NCBI GenBank assembly: GCA_030760725.1
Contig: JASWHV010000009.1
Span: 89,082,780 to 89,146,779 of the forward strand
Reading direction: 5' to 3'
Source: Neostapfia colusana
Taxonomy: Eukaryota > Streptophyta > Magnoliopsida > Poales > Poaceae
DNA length: 64,000 nt
A program made the translations under genes and the position numbers. Positions 45,901-58,387 of the stretch are shown here, in pieces. The notes under the pieces were generated by a model that saw only the letters and a list, made by a program, of their open reading frames with translations, made no database searches and was not told where the DNA came from. Position 1 is the stretch's first letter. The number at the start of each line of letters is the position of its first letter.

Positions 45901-46924
45901 GATGCACATCAGATATATGGGACCCGATAAACCGATGTAACTCGGGTACTCTCGTGTCGAAACTTATACGGCCGTCCTTTGGGGGTTGGTGTCAGAGGTG
46001 TCAACCCGCTAGTGGAGCAACTTCGATGTGTCCCGTGTAGTGGCCCTTCTGATGGGTCGGCGGAACTGGTTCGGCAATGGAGTGACGGGTGAAAGGTTGC
46101 TGCATACAACGTAAGAAAGAGCTCGCGTGAGTCTTTCGAGGCAGGTGTATGTGTCGTGTATTCCGGGTGTGTCCTGATTGCAATCACCGTCCCTCGCGGT
46201 TATATGAGTACCACTTGTTCACTGAGTTGTGACGTAGTAACAACTTCCATATGAAGTGAAATGAATCATCCCTGTCGTGAAGTTCTTAAGTTCATTGTAT
46301 TGCGAACCATGTATGTTATAGTGTAGAGGTCACTGTTTACCTTCCACTTTGGGAATCACCACATCGGAGGAAAGCGTTGCTGGTTTGATTGTGGACGTCC
46401 GATGTGAGGGTTGCCTAAGGCATAATAACCTGCTGCTATAAACCTGAAAGTAAGGATCAACATTTAGGCGTGTCGTTGTTGCATCATACCTTTCCTATGT
46501 TAGTAATCCCTGTACGTAGAGTTCCATGTTTAGGAGTGTCGGTTAAGTCTTGCTGAGCCATCGTGCTCATGGTTGAATTATTAGTGTTTTGCAGGTTATA
46601 AAATTTGCTATGAAGATGGTCGTTTGGTGAGCCATCAAAGACTCATCGGAAACCCTGCCGCTGCACTCATCTTTGTGGAAGCTAGTAAGAAGCGTCCGTG
46701 GGCCGGACGTCTTCTCTTTTGCTTAGTTAGGACCGAGAGTAAGTGTGTATGTATATTCCACTGCGAGTACCCTCGTGGTACATTATTTTGTAAAAGACAC
46801 TATGTTGATAAATAAAATACTTTGTATGTTTATGGTTCTTTTCGTGTATGCTGTTGGGTGCCGCATCGCATGGCACCACCCAATGTGTATCCTGGAGTGT
46901 GGATCCCGGAAGGGGTTCCCCACA
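42998..46924 (+). repeat. Element C 3' LTR (complete, 3927 bp)
   Basis: TGTGAAATCC...TCCCCACA. Right half matches 35959-37947. A GC-rich island (43400-44480) starts with GGACCCCACATGTCATA, which also occurs at the island start of A (about 338-353), so the two LTR families share ancestry there. Strong donor-like GAG|GTAAGG at 43974. Confidence 0.92.
45386..45444 (+). CDS. Putative LTR mini-ORF exon in C 3' LTR
   Basis: Same as 36406-36464, ending in TAA. The exon edge AAG|GCAAGCCCCGGTTTGC at 45497/45498 is intact. The last-exon acceptor TTTTGCAG ends at 46594, followed by an open 73-codon frame to 46815 that is also open in the other LTR (37620-37838). Confidence 0.35.
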
Positions 46925-48617
46925 CTCTCCAATGAAGATCGCTGTCAACTGCCGCTTTTCACCGTTGCCGACATATTTCTGATCCATCCCGGACATCAAA
47001 ATCATCATGAGTTTACTTGGATCTCCTCTAGAATTTGGTAGCAAAGTGGAGAATTAGTGAGTTTTCCCGTGTGCTCACGTTTCTCCGGCTGGAAATTGTC
47101 GTCGCCGCCAAGCGACACCACGCGCTTCTGTCGGTCACGGCCGGGATGATGCATCCCTCTCAGGATCGTTTGACTAAGAACCAGCTCCAAAACCCGTTGT
47201 CGGTCTTCAAGACCAAGTTTTTGACGTTCGAGAACAACAAAAAGAAGGCAAGTGTCCCTGAACAAGTTTGCTCCTATTTTAGGATATTAGTTAGAATTAC
47301 TTGCATAATTGTTATGAATTGTGAAACACAATGTTAGGATGCTTTCCTAGATTTCCATGACTTGTCCTTGTAACCATGGTGGGGTTATTATTATTATAGA
47401 AAGTATTACTCTTTATGCTTAGCCATGCTTAGATTTTGGGAAACTTGGGAGACAAAATGCAACTTTGATTATATATCATTGAATGGAACTTGATGACATA
47501 TTATAGAGTTAGGAATCTAGGCAAGTTTGATGAACTTGTTTGGTGTTGTGTGCACGAGAAATTAGGTTAGTGTTTAATGCTTTCCTGGGTTCTAAGGACC
47601 GGTCCATGAAGCATTTAACCTAGCTTTACCGTGCCACCACATACTGAGATGTGGCAGCTTGGCCAATTAATTAGGTGCATTTTCGATGTAGTATGGGTGT
47701 TTGGAAGGTGCGGGGAATAGGAGTCAGCTGGACTACCTTGGGAACCGCAAGGCTCAAGTGGCGGCCACTTCAGCGAAGGTTGCAGCCTCCTAGATGTTGT
47801 TAGGTGCGAAACCTCAGTGGGCCCATGCTAGACGGGAATCCCTTTGTAAATGCTTCGTAGTGATCTCCTGGCCACACACCATGGAAGTTTGAATGTGGTT
47901 GGCTGCCACGGGCAAAATGGACTTTCTTTTAGTCCACCTAGGTACGGGGGATGAAATCACTATTTGTGGGTAAAGAGGTACACACTCTGCAGAGTTGGAA
48001 AAGTGTCATTACAGCCATGCTCACGGTCAATGGCGGCTTGGACTTCTTCATGATTATTGGATTATGAAGTGAAAGGTTGGAAATGTTAAGTCAGAATCTT
48101 AACATTGACGATGGGGTTATGTGAACGAGATTATTTTATTCATATAGCAATATAGGTGCTAATTAAAGCTAAGGTGTTATTATAATTGTCTAGTGCTAAA
48201 ACCGTGATGTAAGCCTTTCCTTGTCGTAGCCTTCATGTCATTTATTTCCCACATTTGTTGAGTACCTTAGTTACTGAAGCTTACATTTTGTTGGATTTAA
48301 TTGTTGCTCAGGCCATGGTGAAGGAGTGGACTATAACGAAGACGACCTCAACCAAGAAGACTTATACTAGGCTTGTAGAATCCCCTGGCAACGCCTGTGA
48401 TGGAGATCTACAAGAATTTATTTCCGCTGCTTTCTCTTGAATGTATCCAGTACATTTAAAGTTGTCTATGAAGACTTATATGTAATAATTTATTATACGA
48501 TATACTTGGCTTGTATTATATGGTGTTTCACTATTTTCGTCACATGTATGAGTAAACAGATCGTGACATACATGTGATTATTCACTCGGTTGATCTTCAA
48601 GTAAACCGGGTGTGACA
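46925..48617 (+). repeat. D2: D-family LTR lacking its first ~265 bases
   Basis: Aligns with D1 LTR from its position ~266 (25562) to the end; ends ACCGGGTGTGACA. Starts directly at the end of element C. Because a PBS and D internal sequence follow, it acts as a 5' LTR. Confidence 0.85.
47179..48370 (+). CDS. Putative spliced mini-ORF inside D2 LTR
   Basis: Exon a 47179-47247 (69 nt, between GACTAAG| and |GCAAGT), same length and phase as D1, encoding APKPVVGLQDQVFDV. Exon b 48312-48370 (59 nt) after GTTGCTCAG, acidic, containing GVDYNEDDLNQEDLY, then TAG. Differences from D1 leave both exons open here. Intron about 1.06 kb. Confidence 0.48.
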
Positions 48618-48865
48618 GAAGTGGTATCATAGCCAAGGTTGCCCACAGGATGCGAGTATAGATAGAAATGGGTGTACTAAATATTTTAATATTTTCATAA
48701 AAAGTATTTTAAAAAATTGCATGGTTTAGTAATTGATATTTTTTATTCTTATTTTCTTGTCTAGCCTCATCTAGCTTCCCATAAAATTTTTTGTTTTGTT
48801 TTCTTACTTTGTTATTTTTCAACTCAACAGATTTTTTATTATTGAAGATTAACATATAAAGACAA
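48618..48865 (+). other. D2 internal region, first ~250 bases
   Basis: GAAGTGGTATCATAGCC (degenerate Met-type PBS) and AT-rich sequence collinear with 27255-27510 of D1. Stops at 48865 where LTR F begins. GACAA (48861-48865) is the candidate target duplication for F. Confidence 0.75.
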
Positions 48866-49115
48866 TGAGATGGACTGAAATCCGTACATTCCAGAATCAC
48901 AGAGGGTGGTGCCGCACGATGTGACATCTGACAGCACACATCATAAGAAAACCATAATATTACATCGAAAACATTCTGAATATGTACAAAAGTAGTACAA
49001 ACATTCAGTTTACCTTTATTTACAGAGAAGATAATTGTACATCTCACGCCAATACCTAACTAGCAAAAGTTGGTTGTCCGGCCCAACGGACGACCCACAC
49101 TAGCTGCACTCATCC

Positions 49116-50317
49116 TCAGCGCGGCGTGTACGGCACCCACTCAGCCATAGTCCCCGACGGAGGGTAGCACTCGCCGGTGGATTCGTACTCTGAGTCCGTG
49201 GAGTACTCCTCACCTGCAAACACTTATAGCAGCAACCGTGAGCACGATGGCTCGCAAGTCTTAACCGAGGCTCCTACACATGAAACTCTACATGCAAGTC
49301 ATAACAAAGGTAGGATGGCAATTTGCAGAAAATGACTCGCGTACAAGTTTATCCTTAATTCATCTTTTAGCCACAAGTTAATGGTTCGTGAATCTGAAAT
49401 TTAGTGAGCAATATTTGGTGGCACACATGTAACAATACAAGTTATTCATATCAGCAATATTGAATCATAACATTCCATATGTTAACCAATGTCATGATTT
49501 AGTGACCAAGTGGTACTCATTACCGTGAGGGACGGCGAATCTACTCGATATACACCTGCCGAGATACCCGAAGAGCATGTCACGTACGCCCACCCATGTA
49601 GCTGCACAGCACGCTCACTCAATGTCGTACAGAACAACCTTTCACCAAACAGCCCAAACGTCGAACCGGTCACATCCAAATGGACAGGAGGTTCCCTACA
49701 CAGAGAATCTCTCTATGCCCGTTAGCGGATTTCCACCTTGCTGCCCTCAACCTACACCTATAAATCGGTGTGTTATGCCTCAACGCCCAGAGGTATAGGT
49801 TACATCAGTTTATCAGACCCCATATATCCGATATGCCTTCGGTACATTCAAACATGATCCGCGTGGGCTGCACACAGATCGGTCCTCAATCAACACGGAC
49901 AGGTCTACGCACACAAGACTTCCTCTTGCTGCATCCTAGCCCCCTGTATAGTCTCGTTTTTCTTGGTAAGGTGGTCTCACATCTCGAACCAATCCCGTGT
50001 AACAAACCCTATACTCACCGTAGATTCCAACTACTCGACTTGTACCAATGTCTATAAACAATAAGCGAAGCATGAACTACATGAAGACTTAGAAAATACC
50101 CTCACTCTTTTTCAAATAATCTGGTTATGCAATTGGGGTTTCAATCATATTACACCTAATGCACATACATACTTCAAGGTAAATGAATATAAAGCAAAAC
50201 GTCATGAAACTTGTTAAATGCAAACCGGGGCTTGCCTTGTTGCTACTGTTCAGGGGGTTAATGTCTCCTCCGGAGGTATGAAGTCAAGTATCGCCAGGGT
50301 CTCCTCGTGTTCAGCGA
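49116..50317 (-). CDS. Putative mini-ORF exons inside LTR F (frame damaged)
   Basis: Exon a 50317-50236 after GTGTAG|, ends AAG|GCAAGCCCC; reads VAEHEETLAILDFIPPEE like A (VAKVEEEPEVLDF.TPEE), then TGA; it is 82 nt, one more than A. Exon b 49213-49116 after GTGTTTGCAG, 32 codons including TGA, reads EEYSTDSEYESTGE and ends AEWVPYTPR, against VEWESCTPAS in A. The conserved EW...TP ending between diverged LTRs argues for past coding constraint. Confidence 0.45.
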
Positions 50318-51223
50318 CTACACGTAATCAATTCAATCGATATGTCAAATTTAAATGCAAATGAGTTGAATTTAGTAGGAAAGACTATAACTCTAGCTAG
50401 ACATTCCCTTTGGCTCTGAAATTTTTACTGTGGATTGGTGACAACCTAAACAAAGACTTGACCAAATTTTATTTGAAAAAAAGCCCATTTGAGCCCTGCA
50501 CAAATAAAAGTCCTAATGGTCATTACTAGAGTTTCTACCGATTTCCAGGGATTTTCATGCATCAAACCATTACTTTCTGGAATGTAGAGTTTGAGATGGT
50601 TCTAATGGAGTTGGTTTCATGTAATTTGAAGAATCCTAAAGAAAGTTATGCCCTAATCAAGATTTGAGAAAATTCTGAAAAATGTTTCAGTACATTTTTC
50701 TATTTTCTCAGGGCAGTTCACTTAATCACACAATTAGGGGGACTAAACAAACTTGGATGGCTCTGAAATTTTTCCTGTGACTCAAGGATTTTCATATGAA
50801 CATCCTAGCTAAATTTCAGAATTTTCCATAAAGGAATTCTCCAGATAAAATTCACCACAGTTTAAATTTAGGGAATTAATTCTGGAAAATAATATGTTTC
50901 ATGAACTGAAACTTTTTTTGCTGGATAGTACTCAAAGAGCTGAAACCAACAAAATTTGGTTCACTAAATTTGGACCATCTTAGCAAAAGTTATGGGCATT
51001 TGAAGTTAAACTAAAACCTGAAACAGTTGGAAATGTTTAAACTCTGGTTGTGGGTCCCACTATTTAAACCGGCCCACTGAGCTCGTGGCCACACCGCAAC
51101 CCACGGGGTTTCACCCGCGCTGCCGCACCAGATCACAGCCGTAAACCAATCCCTGCTGGAAAACAAAGACTGAACGGTGGACCCGGCCTCTCCTTCGTCT
51201 TCCTCACGACACCCGCGGTCGGC

Positions 51224-51275
51224 TGTGCCTAACTTGCCGTCTGTGCCTAACTTGCCGCCTGTGCCTAACTTCACT
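51224..51275. repeat. 18-bp tandem repeat, about 3 units, in LTR F
   Basis: GTGCCTAACTTGCCGTCT, GTGCCTAACTTGCCGCCT and GTGCCTAACTT at 51224, 51242 and 51260. Multiple of three, giving a KLGT-type repeat on the minus strand, but I do not think it is coded. Confidence 0.8.
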
Positions 51276-51589
51276 CGAGTAACACGTTGGTGCACTCACC
51301 AAAACTCGGTGATGGCCCGAACTATGCTCGCGATGGTTACAGCGGCGACTCCAACTCCGGTGATGTCGCCCGAGCTACATAGGACCCTATTTTTGGAACT
51401 GTTTCCTCCTACAGCTCCGCGGTGATATGCTGAGCACAACAATGAACTCGGTTTGCCATGGAAACAGCCAGAGCTAGGACCTCACCGTCGACCTAGAGCT
51501 AAAAACGGCGGTGATCGGAAAAACTCAAAGAACAGTAACCATAGTCGATGGTTTTCCCCGGTTGTTGATCCTAGAGGTTCGTTGGAAGG

Positions 51590-54500
51590 TGACACGACCC
51601 CCTTGGTCCTGTCGAGCCAGAATCACGCTGAGGGGTGCTGCGTTGCACAGCACCGTATAACACACGTCAAAGGTACAAAGCGGAAGCGAAATTTTATTAC
51701 ATAAACAAGTTATGAACATGTTTACATCAAAATAAGTTCAATCTAGACTCGCGGGCGTAGACTAAGCATCAAGTGCACGTTCAGCCCTCGAACGTGTCCT
51801 TGCTAGCACACACGCACACTAACTCTGCGGCGTGCACGACTCCCACTCGACGGGGTTCCCCTCCTGGAGTTCCGTCTCCTCTTCGGGAGTCCCTTCCTCA
51901 TAGAACCCTGCAAAAGCTTCAAACACAAGCAGGGAGCACGAAGGCTCAGCAAGTCTGACCCGTCTCACCTAAACATGGAACTTCTACATGAGGGTAATGG
52001 GTTACATGAGGTAAAAATCAGTTGCAGGGACTCGCCTAATTAGTAGAACCTTACATTCAAGTTTTAGCAGCAGGTTGTGGAGAACCTTACGCTAAGGCAC
52101 ATGAGAGAGCCGCAATCAAACAAGAAACGCATTTCTCTCATGTACTTTGCCCAAAGTTGAAAAGAACTTTAGTTAGCTCTAAGCTACAGCATATCATTAA
52201 CAATCAATGTCCAGCTTTCAATCAGCAACATTTTAACATGTAACTAGCCTGTTCTTTCTACGTCACGGTACAGTGAACAAGTGGTACTCACTGACCGCGA
52301 GGGACGGCGATTATAATCGATTTACACCTGCAGGGTTACCCGAACAACCCGTCACGTACGCCCGTACTCGATGTTGCCTACAACAACCATCACGGACGCC
52401 GTACGCGACTACATTTCACCCGTTAGCCAAATATTGAACCGGTCCCATCGTCCCGAGCAAGAGGTCCCTGCACGCGCATCTCCGTGCCGCCAGCCGATTT
52501 ACACCTCAAGCTCTCAACCTACCCTCTGAACGACGGGCAATGCCTCAATAATCAGCTACCCGAGTTACATCAGTTTCCCGGTTTCCATATAGCCGGTAGG
52601 TCTTCGGTACTGTTCTAGCTTGTTCAACAGGCCCGCACACGGATCGGTCCTCAATCGACACAAGCGGAGATACAGCACACAGGCCCCAAAGTCCTGCTGC
52701 CCTTACTCTCCGCTCGGTCTCATTTTCTTGCCATGTGTATCATGTGCTATCTCTACCCGAGCAATGTGCCTCTAGCCTATTCTCGCGAGTAGTTCCAACT
52801 ACTCGACTTGTACCGAATCCTACTCTATCCTAGCAATGCAGTAGCTAACGGGGTTTGCAATCCTAAACCCAACCCATGGTTCTCTTGGCTATGCAGTGGG
52901 GCTTCCAACCAAGACTCTAATGCACAGAATAAAGGAAACAAGTATGTGCTCAAAACAATAAATATTTGTAAAAAGGGTTAATGCAAACCGTAGCTTGCCT
53001 TGCTGCTCTTGGTCGTAGGCTAGCTGTTCCTCCGGAGTAACGAAGTCTAGGACTTCGGGTTCCTCCTCGACCTTAGCGACTACATGATAGAAACAATGCA
53101 TGTATTAATTTAATGCATTTGTATTAAGTTTGAAGTTGTAAAGTCTATAACCTTTGCTAGACAGACCTAATGACTGTGAAACTTTTATTGTGGCTTGGTT
53201 ACAACCTAAACAGAGACTTGGTCAAGTTTTAGTTGCAGCAAAGCTCATTTGAGCCCTCCACAATTAATTATGTCCTTGACCTTAATTGGAACTCTTAGGG
53301 TGTTCTAAGGATTTTCATGAAACAAACTATGACTTTCTGAAAACTAGATTTTCAGAGGGTTCTAATGGAGTTGGTCTTACTTAATTTGGAAGTCCCTAAC
53401 TAAACATATGAGCTAAACAATTTCAGAGAAAATTCTGAAAATGTTTCTGAACATTTTCTATTTTCTCTGGAACAGTTTCACTAATCACACCACTAGGCGG
53501 ATTAAATGAGCTCAAATGGATCTGAAATTTTTATGGTAGTTCACGGATATTTTGGTGAACATCCCAGCAAAATTTCAGGATTTTTCTCCAAAGGATCCTC
53601 CAGTTAAAATTCCTAACAGTTTAAACTTTGAGGAATTAACTCTGGAGAAAATAAGGAGTTTCTTGAAGTGAAACTTGATTTGCTGGAAAGCACTCAGAGA
53701 GCTGAATCCAGCAAAATTTGGTTCACTCAATTTGGAGTTTTCTAGCCAAAGTTATGAGGACTTGAAGTTTGGATGAATTCTGAAAATCGGGGAGAAGTTT
53801 GAACTCTCGGGGCCGTGGGGACACGTGTCGAGCGCGGAGGTGTGCGGCACACCGGAGATACCACACGTGTCGAGCGCAGAGGTGTTCGTTACACCGGAGC
53901 TCGCAGGGTATTTGCGCGCCAGCACAGCCGATCCCCGGCCACACCCGATCCCGATTTAAATCCTTCAGCCGCTGACACGTGGGCCAGCCGGCTTCTTCTT
54001 CCTCCCGCCGTTCTCTCGCGCCCGCGCCGCCGACCTCACCGGAGCAGACTAGGAGCTCGCCGGCTCGCCGCTGCCGGACCTCCCATGGGCTGAAACTCGC
54101 CGCCAGGGGGTTGTCGACGTCGAGGAACACGTCGGTGGTGTCAGGTCGGGCTGGGGTGACCGGAAATAGCTCGGCGACGTGCCGCGGCCTCGGTTGAGGT
54201 TCGGCGCCGTCGACCGTGGGTTCTAACCCGCCAACACCTCGAACTAACGGCCCTACAGCATCAGTGTACCGCTAGGCAGCTCGACAAGGTGTCAAAAGGG
54301 TTCAGGGATGACGGCAAGTTGGTCGGCACCGTGTGACCGATCGTGCTCGCCATGACCGCTCTCGATCGAGCTCGAAATAAGTTACCCCTAGACAGTTTTA
54401 CGCTATGGATGCAGAAAAGAACTTGATCGCCGGCTAGTCCAGCGTCGATGTGCAGGACTTGATGACCTCCGAAAGATCATAGAGCGTGAATTTAAAGAAA

Positions 54501-55705
54501 CTGTAACGGAAGCACAGTTTAAGGTTGCCGGAGCAAAAACTGAGAATTCGCCGGCGAGAGTTCACGGCGTGGCTTGAGCTTCAGGTGGAAACAGTGTGGA
54601 GTCCGTGCACTCCTGTTGCCGCCCTTGCTCGGCCGTGGAAGTGGTTGCAGCGTGCTGCCCGCGTGAGACCGATCGCCGTCCTTCAGCTAAACTGCGGCGG
54701 TCGTCGTTGGTCACGGGAACAGGGGCCGAAACCCGGTGGTCCAGGCGTTGGGAGGGTGGTGCGCGACCTCCGGTGGTTGTCTAGAAGCTTAGGAACGAAG
54801 GAGATTGTTTTGCTGGTTTTCCCGATTGAGCAGAGAGCTGCGGCGAGAAACAATGCCGCTGCTCGGTTTTGCCCGCGAGAAGATAAAGCCGGCCGACTCC
54901 TGCTCAGTGGAGGCGGTGCCGGTCGCATGGGGGCGCGAGCAAGCCGCCCTGGGCGCCAGCGCGCGGAGAGGGAAGCAGCTGGTGGCGCCGGTAGCTGCTC
55001 GGTGGCACAGCCGACAGCTGCTCGGTGGAATTTCCCACCGAGACTCTGACTTTGGGTGAAAGTTTCTCCTTCTTCCCTCTATGACATGTGGGTCCCACCC
55101 GGGGTTTTAACCTCTGAAATTTACTCCTAATCACTGTTGTAAACAGTGAGCCCCATAGTACCCCTGGTGATTCAAATTTTTCACCCCTGAGCCATTTGAA
55201 TTAAATAGAATTCAAATTGGGTTTGGTCTGAGTGAATCTCAGCACAAGTTCAGTTTTGAATTCAAATAAAGTTTGAATTCGTCCCACATAGCTCATGTCA
55301 AGATCAACTCCAAATGGAGTGAAAATTGGTGTGTGAGCTCAAAAAAATGTGCTGAATAAGAATATGCCTCCCACTTTTAAATTCATGGGATAAAAACAGT
55401 TTGAATTTGAATGTGGTTTCAAACTGCCCTCTTTCTATCTATACCCAGAATGACCTCAAAAGGGTTTTGAATTTGGGTGAAACTTGGCATGGACATCCTT
55501 AGTAAAGTGTAGGAGTTTTCATATGTCCAGCCCATCTATATCACATATGGGAAATACCACTTTTGCAATATGTGAGTTTGTTTTCCAATGAGCATGTTGA
55601 TAATTGTTACTTGCTCTTCATTTGTGTTCATGATCCTTCCTCAAATGAGGTGTGTGGTGTGGTGATGAACACTGCAAATGTGTGTCAAAAACTGAGGCCC
55701 TTACA
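51590..55705 (-). repeat. Element E 3' LTR (complete, 4116 bp)
   Basis: On the plus strand TGACACGACCCC...GAGGCCCTTACA. Same family as A LTR, but the GC island (about 53800-55070) differs markedly from A in 54520-55030. AATAAA (minus) at 51698-51693. Confidence 0.94.
51819..53079 (-). CDS. Putative spliced acidic mini-ORF inside E 3' LTR
   Basis: Exon a 53079-52999 (81 nt), intron 52998-51908, exon b 51907-51819 (89 nt, TAG). Lengths, phases and splice-like edges (AAG|GCAAGC, CTTTTGCAG|) are identical to A. Encodes the DFVTPEEQ version in exon a and CTPQS ending. Exon b of the other E LTR is at 63297-63209. Confidence 0.5.
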
Positions 55706-55723
55706 TTCCTCCCCCCTTAAAAG
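55706..55723 (-). other. Polypurine tract of element E
   Basis: Minus strand TTTTAAGGGGGGAGGAA adjacent to the 3' LTR. Confidence 0.9.
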
Positions 55724-55774
55724 AATCTCGTCCCGAGATTATAAGGTGAAAATGAGAGAGAGGGCGGTGGAAAA

Positions 55775-58387
55775 TTACCGGATATGCGACGTGAAAAATT
55801 CGGGGTAGTTAGTGCGAAGGAATTCTTTGCTCTCCCATGTCGCTTCGTCCATGGAGTGATTACTCCATAGAACCTTGTAGAACCACAACGTACGGTTGCA
55901 TGTGGTTCGGGCCTTTTCATCAATAATCTGCACCGGTTCCTCCCGATAGGTGAGATCCGGTTGCAGTTCTTCAATATCCTCCAGCTGAACGGTAGTTGAT
56001 AGCTTAAGACACTTCCTCAGCTGGGAAATGTGAAAGACGTCGTGCACACCGGAAAGTGCTTCTGGTAATTTCAACCGGTATGCCACTGATCCCCATCTTT
56101 CGGTAATCTGGAATGGACCGATGAATCGGGGTGCCAACTTTCCTCTCACCCCAAATCTGTTTACGCCCTTCATTGGAGACACCCGTAGATATACGTGATC
56201 TCCAACTTCGAATTGTAATGGGCGCCTTCTCCGGTCTGCATACTGTTTCTGACGGGATTGGGCGGCTTTTAGGTTCGCTTGAATCAGTCGAACCTTTTCT
56301 TCCGCGTTGTTGACAAGGTCAATCCCGAAGATAACCCTTTCGCCAGACTCACACCAGTTCAATGGTGTGCGGCATTTTCTTCCGTATAGCACCTCGTAGG
56401 GCGCCATCTTGATGCTGGCTTGGTACCCATTGTTGTACGAGAATTCGGCTAACGGCAAGTGATCATCCCAATTCTTGTCGTGGTTGATAGCGCAAGCTCG
56501 TAGCATGTCTTCTAAGATTTGATTTACCCGCTCCGTTTGCCCATCCGTCTGCGGGTGGTATGCTGAACTACGGATTAGCTTCGTCCCCAAGGCAGCGTGT
56601 AGCTGCACCCAAAAATGGGACATAAATAAAGTGCCCCGATCCGATATGATAGTACGGGGTACGCCGGATAAGCATAGGATCCGTGAGATGTACAATTCAG
56701 CGTACTTCTTGGCGTTGTAGTTGGTGTTGACCGGGATGAAATGGGCAACTTTGGTGAGCCGATCGACGATCACCCACACAGAATCATGTTTCTGCAAGGT
56801 GGTGGGTAAACCGACGATGAAATCCATGCTCACGTCCTCCCACTTCCAGGCAGGAACGCCCAGTGGTTGTAGCAGTCCCGGTTTCCGCATGTGGTCTGCC
56901 TTCACCCTTCGACATGTATCACACTCGGACACGTATTTTGCAACCTCGCGCTTCATCCGTGTCCACCAAAACTTTCTTCGGAGTTCCTGATACATCTTGT
57001 TGCTGCCGGGGTGAATAGAGAACTTTGATAAGTGAGCCTCATCAAAGATCTTCTTTCGTAGTTCCAGGTTTCGGGGTACGACAATCCGGTCCTTGAACCA
57101 TAGGACGCCGTCTCCGTCCTTCCGGAAACATTTCAGTTCCCCACTGTCTACACGTCTCCGCAAATGTGACATGCCCTTATCATTCTTCTGGGCTGCCGCT
57201 ATCTCTTCACTGATGGTGGGGATCAAAGCTAGGTTGTAGAGAGCCCCGTGTGGAATCACATGTAGTGGTGGCTCGCTCTCTTCCAACGGTGTGATGGTCA
57301 GATTGTTGACGTGTGACTTGCGGCTCAGCGCATCTGCCACTACATTTGCCTTGCCCGGATGATAATGGATCTCTATCTCGTAATCCTTTATCAGTTCTAA
57401 CCACCTTCGTTGCCTCATGTTCAGCTCCTTCTGAGTGAATATGTACTTGAGGCTTTTGTGGTCAGTATATAAATGTACGAGGTTACCGAGTAGGTAGTGC
57501 CTCCACATTTTTAGTGCAAGTACCACGGCAGCGAGCTCCAAGTCGTGAGTTGGATAATTCTGCTCATGGTTCCTAAGCTGCCGTGATCCATACGGGACCA
57601 CTCTTCGGTCTTGCATCAGCACACATCCGAGCCCAATGCCGGATGCATCGCAGTACACATCGAACGGTTTTGTTGTGTCTGGCTGCGCCAAAACCGATGC
57701 TGATGTCAGGTGCTTGACTAAAGCCTTGAATGCTGCTTCACATGCTGGACTCCAAACATATTTGGTAGCCTTCTTCAGCAGCTCTGTCATTGGCTTGGCA
57801 ATCTTCGAGAAGTTCGGAATGAACCTCCGATAATAACCCGCGAGTCCGAGGAAACTCCGTACCTCGTGAACAGTTCTCGGGGATTTCCAATTCAGCACTT
57901 GAGTGATCTTGCTCGGGTCTACAGCGATACCCTCCGCTGAGATGATATGCCCGAGGAAAGGCACTTGCGATATCCAGAACTCGCATTTGCTGAATTTCGC
58001 GTATAACTTGTGATCCCGCAGCCGTTACAAGACTATACGCAGATGTTTCTTGTGATCTTCCTCTGACTTGGAATATACCAGGATGTAGTCGATGAAGACC
58101 ACGACAAACTTGTCCAGCTCCGGCATGAATACCGAGTTCATTAAGTACATGAAGTGAGCTGGAGCATTGGTGAGGCCGAAGGACATGACCAGGTACTCAT
58201 AAAGTCCGTACCTCGTCGAGAAAGCCGTTTTCGGAATGTCCTCAGCTCTTATCTTAATCTGATGGTGCCCGGATCTTAAATCCATCTTGGAAAAGATCTT
58301 TGCTTCGACCAACTGATCAAACAACATGTCGATCAGTGGTACTTGTTCTTGATGGTTACGGCATTTAATGGACGGTAGTCCACGCAA
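55775..58387 (-). pseudogene. pol: RT (C-part)-RNase H-integrase-chromodomain tail of element E
   Basis: A single frame from 58387 to 55775 with one TAA at 58027-58025 (IVL*RLRD where A has IVLQRLRD). RNase H motifs are present; the integrase has its HHCC domain, first Asp in SMDFIVGLP (56825-56823), ISDRGTLF and QTERVNQILE, so the DDE triad is complete, unlike A. The RT motif is FIDY instead of FIDD (GAC to TAC near 58090): the second catalytic Asp is lost. The tail YKVLWSNHSMDEATWE is intact. Confidence 0.9.

Larger units (their letters stand above)
35959..46924 (+). mobile_element. Element C: Ty3-gypsy element with half 5' LTR and no gag
   Basis: Truncated 5' LTR, PBS, structured leader, protease-RT-RNase H-integrase with breaks, PPT and complete 3' LTR. 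The pol proteins are close relatives of A and E (same motifs throughout), but the LTR is a different family. aORF, capsid and zinc knuckle are absent. Flank CTCTC (46925-46929) on the right; left flank lost. Confidence 0.9.
48866..51589 (-). repeat. F: diverged minus-strand LTR, interrupted by element E
   Basis: A third gypsy-type LTR family sharing several landmarks with the A/E LTR in the same order on the minus strand: GAACAAGTGGTACTCA-like block, AGGTGTAAATC-type block, GCAAGCCCCGGTTTGCAT, mini-ORF exons, GC island. Starts at TG 48866; the rest lies beyond E. AT-rich middle 50330-51030 has no other feature. Confidence 0.75.

Noticed and set aside
51011..51295. 94-aa minus-strand frame with KLGT repeats
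   Set aside because: Caused by the 18-bp tandem repeat; no start context or homology.
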